Below, piece after piece: positions 1 through 6,254 of a stretch of DNA of 15,527 nucleotides. Position 1 is the stretch's first letter, and the number at the start of each line of letters is the position of its first letter. The stretch is from Chryseobacterium sp. (GTDB lineage Bacteria > Bacteroidota > Bacteroidia > Flavobacteriales > Weeksellaceae): the NCBI GenBank assembly GCA_030146295.1, contig JASLCD010000480.1, positions 1-15,527 on the forward strand, given 5' to 3'. A program made the translations under genes and the position numbers. A model generated the notes under the pieces. It did no database searches, was not told where the DNA came from, and saw only the letters and a program-made list of their open reading frames with translations.

Positions 1-29
1 TTAATGCTCAAAGCCTAAAGCAAAAAATT

Positions 30-1169
30 ATGAATTTTAATACAAAAGTAATTCACGGAGGGCAGCACCATGAGTCTGCAACAGGTTCTGTAAATGTTCC
101 TGTATTTTTGACCTCTACGTTTGCACAGAAAAGCCCTGGAGTACATTCCGGATATGAATATTCAAGAGCAGCCAACCCTACAAGACAGGCACTGGAAGAT
201 TCTCTGGCAAGTATTGAAAATGGAGCGAGAGGTTTGGCTTTCGGTTCTGGTCTTGCTGCCATCGACTGTGTTTTAAAATTATTAAATCCTGGTGATGAAG
301 TCATTGCTGTAGATGATCTTTATGGAGGTACTTACAGAATGTTTACAAGACTTTTTGAAAAATATCAACTGAAGTTTACGTTCGTTAATTTTGATGATGT
401 TTCTAAAATCGCTGATGTTATCACTGATAAAACGAAACTGATCTGGGTAGAAACTCCTACCAATCCGTTGATGAAATTGGTAGACATCAAAGCGGTTGTA
501 GACATTGCTAAAGGAAAAGATATTCTGGTAGCTGTAGATAATACTTTTGCTACGCCTTATATCCAGAGACCGATTGATTTGGGAGCTGACATTGTAATGC
601 ACTCTGCAACAAAATATTTAGGAGGTCATTCTGATGTGATTGCAGGAGCGCTTATTGCTAAAGATGCTGAACTGGGAGAAAAGCTTCACTTTATTCAGTT
701 CGCAAGTGGTGGTATTTTAGGACCTCATGATTCTTACCTTGTATTGAGAGGAATCAAAACACTGGCATTAAGAATGCAGAGACATTCTGACAATGGACTT
801 GCTGTGGCACAGTATCTTGAAAATCATCCTGCTGTAGATAAAGTAATTTATCCGGGATTAGAATCTCACCCTCAGTATGAATTGGCTAAATCTCAGATGA
901 AGGAAGCCGGAGGTATGGTTTCATTTACTTTCAAATCAGGAAAGAAAGAAGATGCCATCAAATTCTTAGAGAAAGTAAGAGTATTCACCTTAGCAGAATC
1001 TTTAGGAGGAGTAGAGTCTTTGGCCAACCACCCTGCTCTGATGACTCACGCTTCAATCCCGACAGAAAAACGTGCTGAACTGGGAATTACTGATGACCTT
1101 GTTCGTCTAAGCGTAGGTATTGAAGATGCAGAAGATCTTATTGCAGATCTTGAGAAAGCTTTTTCTTAA
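30..1169 (+). CDS. Cystathionine gamma-synthase / gamma-lyase family PLP enzyme
   Basis: A cytoplasmic pyridoxal-phosphate enzyme of the Cys/Met metabolism family (transsulfuration). It makes cystathionine from an activated homoserine and cysteine, or cleaves cystathionine to cysteine. The 379 residues fit the family's usual length of about 380-400. Visible landmarks are the YSR motif at residues 44-46 followed by NPTR, which contacts the neighbouring subunit's cofactor phosphate; the FGSGLAA phosphate loop near 71-77; Y98, which stacks on PLP; D170 in AVDNTF; the Schiff-base lysine K195 in SATKYLGGHSD; and the C-terminal LAESLGGVESL motif from about 327. The ATG at 30 follows an A-rich stretch and gives the expected N-terminus (TKVIHGGQ). 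Synthase and lyase cannot be separated reliably by sequence in this family. The family call is firm; the exact reaction is not. A strong hairpin follows directly, so the gene probably ends its transcript. Confidence 0.93.
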   Translation: MNFNTKVIHGGQHHESATGSVNVPVFLTSTFAQKSPGVHSGYEYSRAANPTRQALEDSLASIENGARGLAFGSGLAAIDCVLKLLNPGDEVIAVDDLYGGTYRMFTRLFEKYQLKFTFVNFDDVSKIADVITDKTKLIWVETPTNPLMKLVDIKAVVDIAKGKDILVAVDNTFATPYIQRPIDLGADIVMHSATKYLGGHSDVIAGALIAKDAELGEKLHFIQFASGGILGPHDSYLVLRGIKTLALRMQRHSDNGLAVAQYLENHPAVDKVIYPGLESHPQYELAKSQMKEAGGMVSFTFKSGKKEDAIKFLEKVRVFTLAESLGGVESLANHPALMTHASIPTEKRAELGITDDLVRLSVGIEDAEDLIADLEKAFS

Positions 1170-1182
1170 ATAGATGATCAAC

Positions 1183-1218
1183 TAAAATGAGAAGGGTTAA
1201 TCAATCCTTCTCATTTTA
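1183..1218 (+). terminator. Intrinsic terminator after the cystathionine enzyme gene
   Basis: Thirteen perfect base pairs join 1183-1195 (TAAAATGAGAAGG) to 1206-1218 (CCTTCTCATTTTA). The loop can close by three further weak pairs, leaving AATC. The 3' arm ends in a T-rich run (TTTTATTATA). It sits 13 nt after the stop codon. The A-rich 5' arm would also let it act in the opposite direction. Confidence 0.85.
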
Positions 1219-1239
1219 TTATAACCACCACTCAATACT

Positions 1240-1686
1240 ATGAAAAACACAAGAAAAGCAGTCACTTCGGACCTGCCGCAACTGGCTGAACTATTTGATC
1301 AGTACAGAATATTTTACCATAAAACATCAGATATTCCCGCAGCTACAACTTTTCTTCAGGAAAGACTTGAAAATAAAGATTCTGAAATTTTTGTTGCCGA
1401 AGAAAATGGAAAACTGACAGGCTTTGTACAATTATACCCCATATTTTCATCTACAAGAATGCAGCGTTACTGGCTGCTGAACGATCTCTACGTGAATGAA
1501 AACCATAGAGGAAAAGGCTATTCTAAAGAATTAATTGATGAATCCAAAGAACACTGCCGTTCATCAAAAGCATGTGGAATTCTTTTAGAAACAGGAAAAA
1601 GTAATGATATCGGGAATCAGCTGTATCCGGCCTGCGGATTCGAATTATATGACTCTGTGAACTTCTATGAGTGGAGCAATTCATGA
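1240..1686 (+). CDS. GNAT family N-acetyltransferase
   Basis: A 148-residue cytoplasmic acetyltransferase of the GCN5-related fold, which moves the acetyl group of acetyl-CoA to an amine. The acetyl-CoA pyrophosphate-binding motif A is clear: LYVNENHRGKGYSKEL at residues 83-98 contains the R/Q-x-x-G-x-G/A pattern (R90, G91, G93). The preceding beta strand FVAEENGKLTGFVQLYP (51-67) is also typical, as is the C-terminal pattern of a cysteine-containing strand and F-x-x-Y near 131-145. Full family length, nothing missing. The substrate cannot be told from sequence. The gene stands alone between the upstream terminator and a 120-nt AT-rich spacer, so its physiological context is unknown. Confidence 0.88.
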   Translation: MKNTRKAVTSDLPQLAELFDQYRIFYHKTSDIPAATTFLQERLENKDSEIFVAEENGKLTGFVQLYPIFSSTRMQRYWLLNDLYVNENHRGKGYSKELIDESKEHCRSSKACGILLETGKSNDIGNQLYPACGFELYDSVNFYEWSNS

Positions 1687-1806
1687 GCAATGAATAATAA
1701 GTAATTAGTAATAAGCAATGAGTAATAAATTACTTACGCATTACACTCACTACCCCGGAACTCGAAAACCCGCACTCCAAAATCACCCCTAAAAACAAAA
1801 AATGAT
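1687..1806. repeat. AT-rich spacer with degenerate short repeats
   Basis: This intergenic stretch begins with loosely repeated words: GCAATGAATAATAAG, then GTAATTAGTAATAA, then GCAATGAGTAATAA. It also contains an inverted pair TAAGTAATT / AATTACTTA and a second one TGAGTAAT / ATTAC(A)CTCA with a one-base bulge. It has no GC-rich stem and no T tract, so it does not resemble an intrinsic terminator. The second half (ACCCCGGAACTCGAAAACCCG) is GC-richer and unrelated. I cannot assign a function. Confidence 0.4.
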
Positions 1807-2319
1807 ATGACCGAATTTCAAAAATACATTCAAAGATATCTGGATCAGATTCCATCCGGAGACTGGCTGAACGAATTAAAGAGATCAGCAGACAAAACAA
1901 TAGGAATTTATTCCAATCTTACTGAAGAGCAATCCAATTTTGCGTATGCAGAAGGAAAATGGACCTTAAAAGGTCTTCTACTCCATCTATCTGATACGGA
2001 AAGGGTATTTCAATACAGAATATTAGCTTTCGCAAGAGGGGAAAAAAACAATCTTCCGGGATTCGATGAAAATGAATATGCCGATCAGTCTTTTGCCAGT
2101 GAAAGAACACTTGAATCTCTTCTGGAAGAATACAAACTGGTAAGAAAATCTTCCCAGATTCTATTAGAAACACTTCAACCTTCCGCTTTACAAAATACAG
2201 GGACTGCCAATGGCCATGAGATTACTGTAGAAACCATCGGAAAACTTATTGTAGGACACAACTACCATCACCTGAATATTATTGAAGAAAGATATTTATC
2301 GAAATTGGGATGGATGTAG
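1807..2319 (+). CDS. DinB / YfiT-like metal-dependent four-helix protein
   Basis: A 170-residue soluble protein of the DinB superfamily. These four-helix-bundle proteins usually bind a divalent metal through three histidines. Members include the bacillithiol/thiol S-transferases of the YfiT/BstA group. The likely metal ligands are H60 (in LLLHLSDTER) and the C-terminal cluster H151-N-Y-H154-H155 (VGHNYHHLNIIEERY). Other family hallmarks are the W52 region (GKWTLKGLLLHL), where helix 2 begins, and the conserved R71 region (YRILAFARGE). The ATG at 1807 is chosen because an ATG at 1802 opens only a three-codon frame. The enzymatic role is unproven; thiol transferase or hydrolase are possibilities from the family only. 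Its last codons overlap the start of the next gene by 10 nt, suggesting translational coupling. Confidence 0.85.
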   Translation: MTEFQKYIQRYLDQIPSGDWLNELKRSADKTIGIYSNLTEEQSNFAYAEGKWTLKGLLLHLSDTERVFQYRILAFARGEKNNLPGFDENEYADQSFASERTLESLLEEYKLVRKSSQILLETLQPSALQNTGTANGHEITVETIGKLIVGHNYHHLNIIEERYLSKLGWM

Positions 2320-2756
2320 GAAAACGGACAGTACTGATCAGTATATTAATTTTTGCGCTCTCTCTTTGTTTTATAGCTTTTAAAGTTGAAGATATGGGAA
2401 CAATTAAAGATTATAAATCATCTGAAGTATTTCTTATGGGTCCAATTAGTTTTTTGGGTGGTGGAATATTCGAATTTCTAGTATGGACTGCCAATGGGTG
2501 GTTTTTAATTTCGGCTATTTTTTGTTATAAAAAGTATCCTTTATCCTCTTTAATATTGAGTGTAATCTCTTTTTTAACTGCCGGATCATTTTTTTTCTGG
2601 AATGAAATTTTAGTTGCTGAAAGCGGAAGAATGGGCAAAATATGCAGTTTAGAAATAGGTTATTTTTTGTGGATCGCTTCTATTTTGTCTTTAGTTCTAG
2701 GTTCTTTTTATTTAATTGTAAAATCTAAATTGAACAGGGATAAAATATCGTCTTAA
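2310..2756 (+). CDS. Small multi-pass membrane protein, unknown function
   Basis: I do not recognise this 148-residue protein. It is strongly hydrophobic, with four predictable membrane segments: about residues 7-26 (VLISILIFALSLCFIAF), 42-70 (a glycine-rich stretch GPISFLGGGIFEFLVW and following), 76-97 (SLILSVISFLTAGSFFFW) and 118-138 (FLWIASILSLVLGSFYLIV). The C-terminus is short, basic and presumably cytoplasmic (KSKLNRDKISS). The start codon lies inside the end of the DinB-like gene (10-nt overlap, different frame), so the two are probably co-transcribed and coupled. It is visibly more AT- and T-rich than its neighbours, as membrane proteins often are. No catalytic motif is visible. A real gene is likely given its length, composition and the overlap. 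Confidence 0.65.
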   Translation: MDVGKRTVLISILIFALSLCFIAFKVEDMGTIKDYKSSEVFLMGPISFLGGGIFEFLVWTANGWFLISAIFCYKKYPLSSLILSVISFLTAGSFFFWNEILVAESGRMGKICSLEIGYFLWIASILSLVLGSFYLIVKSKLNRDKISS

Positions 2757-2813
2757 TTCTAATGAGATCATTAAAAAGATTAAGGATTACAGAAAGTATA
2801 TGTAACATAATCT

Positions 2814-2974
2814 TTATAAGTTTTGGCTAAAGCCCATTTCTATTGAATTGGGTACTCCGCGGTTTTTTTTATTATTCTCTCAATTAATAAAACACATAAA
2901 AACATCAATAGGAACGGGCTTTAGCCCGTTTTTACATTATATACCTTCCTTTGGCTTTAGCCAAAACCTATTAA
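2814..2974. repeat. REP-like palindrome unit 1 (left of the transposase)
   Basis: First of two near-identical units flanking the transposase. It contains the core GGCTAAAGCC at 2825-2834 and the inverted core GGCTTTAGCC at 2917-2926 and 2953-2962. Hairpins: AACGGGC-TTTA-GCCCGTT at 2913-2930, TTTGGC-TTTA-GCCAAA at 2950-2965, and the imperfect CCCATTTC-TATT-GAATTGGG just after the first core. The left edge, TTATAAGTTTTGGCTAAAGCC (2814-2834), is nearly the reverse complement of the unit's right edge (GGCTTTAGCCAAAACCTATTAA, ending at 2974). From 2825 to 2974 it aligns with unit 2 with only two one-base indels and scattered substitutions. Confidence 0.9.
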
Positions 2975-2987
2975 AAATAAAAAACAT

Positions 2988-2995
2988 TACTTTTG
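2988..2995 (+). promoter_or_regulatory. Possible -7 element of the transposase gene
   Basis: TACTTTTG matches the flavobacterial -7 consensus TAnnTTTG exactly and lies just outside repeat unit 1. No TTG is found at the expected 19-21 nt upstream. Only 14 nt separate it from the ATG at 3010, so any transcript would have a very short leader. Weak call. Confidence 0.3.
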
Positions 2996-3009
2996 ATAAA
3001 ACAACACAA

Positions 3010-3438
3010 ATGGCTTTTATCAAAATTTATATTCATCTTGTCTTTTCTACAAGAAACAGAGATCCGTTTCTGAATACATTTGACATACGTCTTAAGGTCT
3101 GGAAACATATTAAAGGATATGCTACAGAAAAAGGAATATTTTTAGATATGATTAATGGATATTCAGACCATTGTCACTGCCTTATTTCTCTAGGTTCTGA
3201 TCAGAACATTGAAAAAATTGTACAATTAATAAAGGGAGAATCGTCACATTGGATTAATAAGAATGATCTTGTAAAAGGAAAGTTTTCATGGCAGGATGAA
3301 TATTTTGCAGTCTCCGTTTCTGAATCTATGGTAGATTCTGTAAGAAATTACATTAAGAATCAGGAGAAGCATCATCAGAAAAAGAGTTTTAGTGATGAAT
3401 ATAAAGAGTTTGTTGAGAAATATAGTTTTAAGACGTGA
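3010..3438 (+). CDS. Y1/HUH transposase, IS200-like / REP-associated (RAYT) type
   Basis: A 142-residue single-strand DNA transposase of the Y1 (IS200/IS605 TnpA) superfamily. These cut and join DNA hairpins through a tyrosine with no duplication of the target. The HUH metal site is H54-C55-H56 (SDHCHCLISL). The catalytic tyrosine is Y114 in VRNYIKNQEKHHQKKSF. The family motif KFSWQDEYFAVSVSES (91-106) precedes it. Length and order match intact TnpA proteins, and there is no frameshift. The frame stays open upstream to 2848 through the repeat unit, but the protein family begins at MAFIKIYIHLVF, so the ATG at 3010 is the start. It is alone, with no TnpB or TnpC. The flanking palindromes (2814-2974, 3442-3637) are probably its substrates, as in RAYT/REP systems; that link is inference from position and hairpin structure. 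Confidence 0.9.
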   Translation: MAFIKIYIHLVFSTRNRDPFLNTFDIRLKVWKHIKGYATEKGIFLDMINGYSDHCHCLISLGSDQNIEKIVQLIKGESSHWINKNDLVKGKFSWQDEYFAVSVSESMVDSVRNYIKNQEKHHQKKSFSDEYKEFVEKYSFKT

Positions 3439-3441
3439 GTT

Positions 3442-3637
3442 GGTTTTGGCTAAAGCCTAAGGATTTGTTTCTTTTTATTTAAATGGGCTAAAGCCCATTT
3501 CTATTGAATTGGGTTACTCCACTTTTCTTTCAATTATTTCACCAATTAATAAAACACATAAAAACATCAATAGGAACGGGCTTTAGCCCGTTTTCACATT
3601 ATATACCCTTCCTTTGGCTTTAGCCAAAACCTATTAA
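3442..3637. repeat. REP-like palindrome unit 2 (right of the transposase)
   Basis: Second unit, starting four bases after the transposase stop codon. It carries four copies of the core: GGCTAAAGCC at 3448-3457 (outer left) and 3486-3495 (inner left), and GGCTTTAGCC at 3579-3588 (inner right) and 3616-3625 (outer right). The outer pair (GGTTTTGGCTAAAGCC / GGCTTTAGCCAAAACC) and the inner pair (GGGCTAAAGCCC...TATTGA / TCAATA...GGGCTTTAGCCC) are nested inverted repeats. Hairpins: AAATGGGC-TAAA-GCCCATTT (3481-3500), AACGGGC-TTTA-GCCCGTT (3575-3592) and TTTGGC-TTTA-GCCAAA (3613-3628). From 3486 to 3637 it matches unit 1. The ~60-nt spacer between the inner arms is A/T-rich and includes the shared word AATTAATAAAACACATAAAA. 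Confidence 0.9.
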
Positions 3638-3663
3638 TACAAGCACATTTACGTCCTTATTTT

Positions 3664-3694
3664 TTGCCTGAAATTCATAGATTTTCTACCTTTA
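3664..3694 (+). promoter_or_regulatory. Probable promoter of the Sua5-like gene
   Basis: TTG at 3664-3666 is followed after 20 nt by TACCTTTA (3687-3694), one base off the flavobacterial -7 consensus TAnnTTTG, at the expected -33/-7 spacing. It lies between the end of repeat unit 2 and the ATG at 3721, giving a leader of roughly 20 nt. Confidence 0.45.
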
Positions 3695-3720
3695 TCCATT
3701 CTTTGAATTCACATACAATT

Positions 3721-4269
3721 ATGGAGCATATTATAGAAATATTAAAATCCGGAGGAACAATTCTTTATCCTACAGATACCATCTGGGGAATTGGTTGTGA
3801 TGCCACCAATATAGAAGCTGTCAATAAAATTTTTGACATCAAAAAACGTGAAAAAAATAAATCCATGATCATTCTTGTGGAATCTGAAAAAAGGCTTCAG
3901 GATCTGGTGGATGTTCCTGAAATGGCCTGGGAAATTATTGATCTCAGCGAAAAACCGGTAACCATTGTTTATGAAAACCCAAAAGGGTTACCTAAGGAAC
4001 TTCTTGCTGAGGATGGAAGCATTGGAATCCGACTTGTAAAAAATGATTTCTGCAAAAAGCTGATCACCAAACTGAACAAACCTTTAGTTTCTACTTCCGC
4101 CAACTTCAGTGGGGAGAAGAGTCCGTTGAAATTCTCTGATATTTCTGAGGAGATGATCAGCCTGGTAGATTATGCAGTGGAAGAAGACAGAGAAAAAGTT
4201 TCAAAATACTCAGGCTCTTCTGTGATCAAAATATGGAATGATAACAGAATAAAGGTTCTCCGGGAATAA
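3721..4269 (+). CDS. L-threonylcarbamoyladenylate synthase (Sua5/YrdC/TsaC)
   Basis: The cytoplasmic enzyme that makes threonylcarbamoyl-AMP from threonine, bicarbonate and ATP, the first step of the t6A37 modification of ANN-decoding tRNAs. With the ATG at 3721 it has 182 residues, the size of single-domain TsaC-type enzymes. Motifs: YPTDTIWGIGCDA at 16-28 (ATP and threonine pocket), KKR at 41-43 with K48 (KSMIILV), GIRLVK at 102-107, the hallmark STSANFSG at 124-131, and SGSSVIKI near 164-171, matching the usual S-T-I/V-I/V-D region. An upstream in-frame TTG (3664) would add an atypical extension and overlaps the presumed promoter, so it is rejected. There is no C-terminal Sua5 domain. The gene lies directly downstream of the transposase cassette but seems to keep its own promoter. 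Confidence 0.93.
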   Translation: MEHIIEILKSGGTILYPTDTIWGIGCDATNIEAVNKIFDIKKREKNKSMIILVESEKRLQDLVDVPEMAWEIIDLSEKPVTIVYENPKGLPKELLAEDGSIGIRLVKNDFCKKLITKLNKPLVSTSANFSGEKSPLKFSDISEEMISLVDYAVEEDREKVSKYSGSSVIKIWNDNRIKVLRE

Positions 4270-4343
4270 AATTTCTGAATCTTCCTGTTTATTTTTTCAG
4301 AGTCTTGTCAGTTCATATCGGCAGGATTTCTTTTTTTTAATTC

Positions 4344-4351
4344 TATCTTTG
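4344..4351 (+). promoter_or_regulatory. -7 promoter element of the NTF2-like gene
   Basis: TATCTTTG fits the TAnnTTTG consensus exactly, 26 nt before the ATG at 4378. No clear TTG lies 19-21 nt upstream, where the sequence is GCAGGATTTC and a T8 run, so the -33 part is weak or absent. Confidence 0.45.
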
Positions 4352-4377
4352 CAAACTCAACTTATAAATTATTTGCT

Positions 4378-4722
4378 ATGAACCATCAGGAATTTGCTCA
4401 AATGTGGATTAATGCATGGAATTCTCATGATTTAGAGGCTATTCTTACCCATTATTCAGATGATATTGAGATTACCACTCCCATGATTGCGATTGCTACA
4501 GGCGGTAGGGAAAATTCTTTAAAAGGAAAAGAAGCCGTCCGTGAATATTGGAGAAAAGCCCTGGATAAGTTTCCGGATCTTCATTTTGATCTTATTCATT
4601 CCACGGCAGGAGTAGATTCGGCAGCATTGTTTTATAAGTCGATCATGGATAAACATGCTGTAGAGGTCATGTTTTTTAATGAGGATGGAAAAATTAGTAA
4701 AATGTATGCTCATTATGATTAA
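4378..4722 (+). CDS. NTF2 / SnoaL-like fold protein
   Basis: A 114-residue cytoplasmic protein of the NTF2-like superfamily (SnoaL-like, cystatin-type cone fold), which covers small isomerases, cyclases and non-enzymatic ligand binders. The characteristic N-terminus is WINAWNSHDLEAILTHYSDD (residues 10-29), then a strand ending in TTP. Next comes a G-x-x-A-V-R-E-Y-W helix (KGKEAVREYWRKALDKFPDL, 49-68) and a final strand pair (VEVMFFNEDGKISKMYAHYD). Length is typical and the protein looks complete. No conserved catalytic Asp/His pair lets me name a reaction. The gap to the following CCA transferase gene is only 35 nt and holds no hairpin, so the two may be co-transcribed. Function is unknown. 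Confidence 0.8.
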   Translation: MNHQEFAQMWINAWNSHDLEAILTHYSDDIEITTPMIAIATGGRENSLKGKEAVREYWRKALDKFPDLHFDLIHSTAGVDSAALFYKSIMDKHAVEVMFFNEDGKISKMYAHYD

Positions 4723-4757
4723 TGGGACATTGGTAGAAATTGACACTATTATTAACG

Positions 4758-6176
4758 ATGATAATTAATCTTAATCAAAATAAGAATTTAAAACTTTTTA
4801 AAATAATTTCTGGAGCGGCAGAAAGGAATAACCAGTCTGTATATATTGTGGGCGGTTATGTCCGTGATCTTCTGATGAAAAGAAAAGCTTCTACAGATAT
4901 AGACTTTGTGACTGAGCAAAGTGGTATTGAGCTTGCTCAAAATGTAGCTCAGGATATAGATCCTAAATTAAAAGTTTCCGTATTCAAAACATATGGTACA
5001 GCCATGATCAAGTATAAAGAACTTGAACTTGAGTTTGTGGGAGCAAGAAAGGAAAGCTATACTGAGAACAGCCGAAAACCGGAAGTAGAAGGCGGAAGTC
5101 TGGAGGATGATCAGAAAAGAAGAGATTTCACCATCAATGCAATGGCTATTTCTTTAAATAAAACTAATTTCGGAGAACTTATTGATCCGTTCAATGGGAT
5201 TGATGATCTTGAAAAAGGTATTTTAAGAACGCCTTTAGAACCGGCTCAAACCTACTCTGACGATCCTTTGAGAATGATGAGAGCAGTACGTTTTGCTTCA
5301 ACTTTAAATTTTAAAATTGAGGATAACTCTCTGCAGGCCATCCAGCAGGAAGCAGAAAGAATCAAGATTGTTTCTATGGAAAGAATCATGGTAGAATTCA
5401 ACAAAATTATGCTTTCTGAAAAACCATCTATCGGATTGAGACTGATGGAACAAACCGGTCTTATGAAACTGATTATTCCGGAACTGATAGAATTGAAGGG
5501 AGTGGAAGAAGTGGAAGGACAGACTCACAAAGATAATTTTTACCATACATTGGAAGTTGTAGATAATATTTCTGTGAATACTGATAACCTTTGGCTTCGT
5601 TGGTCTGCCCTGCTTCATGATATTGGAAAAGCTCCTACGAAAAAGTTTGTAGAAGGTACGGGATGGACGTTTCACGGACATGAATTTCTAGGTTCAAAAA
5701 TGGTTAAGACCCTTTTCCAACGATTAAAACTGCCTTTGGGAAATGATATGAAGTATGTTCAGAAAATGGTAAAGCTTTCATCGCGGCCTATTGCTCTGAT
5801 TACTGATGATGCTTCAGATGCTGCATTAAGAAGGCTTTTATTTGATGCAGGCGAAAATCTTGAAGATCTTTTTACTCTTTGTAAAGCAGATATTACCACT
5901 AAAAATTCTAAAAAACAGGAAAAGTTCAAAAGAAACTTTGAATATGTAGCTGTAAAGATCAAAGAAGTGGAAGAAAAGGATCAGGTAAGAAATTTCCAGC
6001 CGCCTATTACAGGCGAAGAGATTATGGAAATGTTTAACCTTAAGCCAGGCCGTGAAATTGGTATTTTAAAAGAGAAAGTAAAGGAAGCGATCCTGGAAGG
6101 TGAAATTCCTAATGAAAAAGAAGAAGCCACAAAATTTGTTATTGCTGAGGCTGAAAAGTTGGGATTGACTGTATAA
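4758..6176 (+). CDS. cca: CCA tRNA nucleotidyltransferase with HD domain
   Basis: The cytoplasmic enzyme that adds or repairs the CCA end of tRNAs without a template (class II, poly(A) polymerase head family). Starting at the ATG at 4758 it has 472 residues. The active site is VGGYVRDLL at 31-39 followed by the metal-binding D47-I-D49 in STDIDF. RRDFTINAMA (121-130), DPFNGIDDL (143-151) and DDPLRMMRAVRFA (168-180) are the standard B-D region motifs. A C-terminal HD phosphohydrolase domain follows, with H257/H263, H287-D288 (LLHDIGKAPTKK) and H306/H308. An in-frame TTG at 4740 would add six residues and has no support. A class II poly(A) polymerase is the alternative, but the full domain set and single-copy housekeeping context favour CCA addition. 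It ends at a very strong hairpin shared with the convergent operon. Confidence 0.93.
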   Translation: MIINLNQNKNLKLFKIISGAAERNNQSVYIVGGYVRDLLMKRKASTDIDFVTEQSGIELAQNVAQDIDPKLKVSVFKTYGTAMIKYKELELEFVGARKESYTENSRKPEVEGGSLEDDQKRRDFTINAMAISLNKTNFGELIDPFNGIDDLEKGILRTPLEPAQTYSDDPLRMMRAVRFASTLNFKIEDNSLQAIQQEAERIKIVSMERIMVEFNKIMLSEKPSIGLRLMEQTGLMKLIIPELIELKGVEEVEGQTHKDNFYHTLEVVDNISVNTDNLWLRWSALLHDIGKAPTKKFVEGTGWTFHGHEFLGSKMVKTLFQRLKLPLGNDMKYVQKMVKLSSRPIALITDDASDAALRRLLFDAGENLEDLFTLCKADITTKNSKKQEKFKRNFEYVAVKIKEVEEKDQVRNFQPPITGEEIMEMFNLKPGREIGILKEKVKEAILEGEIPNEKEEATKFVIAEAEKLGLTV

Positions 6177-6191
6177 TTCAATTTATAAATA

Positions 6192-6234
6192 ATAAAAATC
6201 GCGGCGGGATGAAACATCCCGCCGCGATTTTTAT
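6192..6234 (+). terminator. Long perfect hairpin, bidirectional terminator
   Basis: Twenty perfect base pairs join 6192-6211 and 6215-6234 around an AAA loop. The stem centre is GC-rich (CGCGGCGGGATG) and both ends are A5/T5 tracts, so it reads as an intrinsic terminator in both directions. It starts 15 nt after the cca stop codon. It serves cca on the + strand and can back up the convergent btuB/lipoprotein transcript. Confidence 0.9.
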
Positions 6235-6254
6235 GTTCACCTATGAAAACAAAG

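Noticed and set aside
1..29. AAAGCCTAAAGC near the left edge as another copy of the GGCTWWAGCC palindrome core
   Set aside because: The palindromic core is not present and no hairpin forms; the similarity is limited to a few bases.
2848..3009. N-terminal extension of the transposase starting at a TTG
   Set aside because: The added residues are translated palindrome repeat and do not resemble the Y1 transposase N-terminus, which starts at the ATG at 3010.
2825..3625. Possible CRISPR array because of the seven repeated cores
   Set aside because: The cores are 10 nt, in both orientations, irregularly spaced and interrupted by a transposase gene. The spacers themselves are duplicated between the two units. 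There are no cas genes.
2814..3637. IS605-type element with TnpB and guide RNA
   Set aside because: No second gene of the TnpB or IscB type is present in any frame between or beside the palindrome units.
3664..3720. Longer Sua5/YrdC form starting from TTG at 3664
   Set aside because: The family N-terminus begins just after the ATG at 3721, and the upstream part overlaps the likely promoter and leader.
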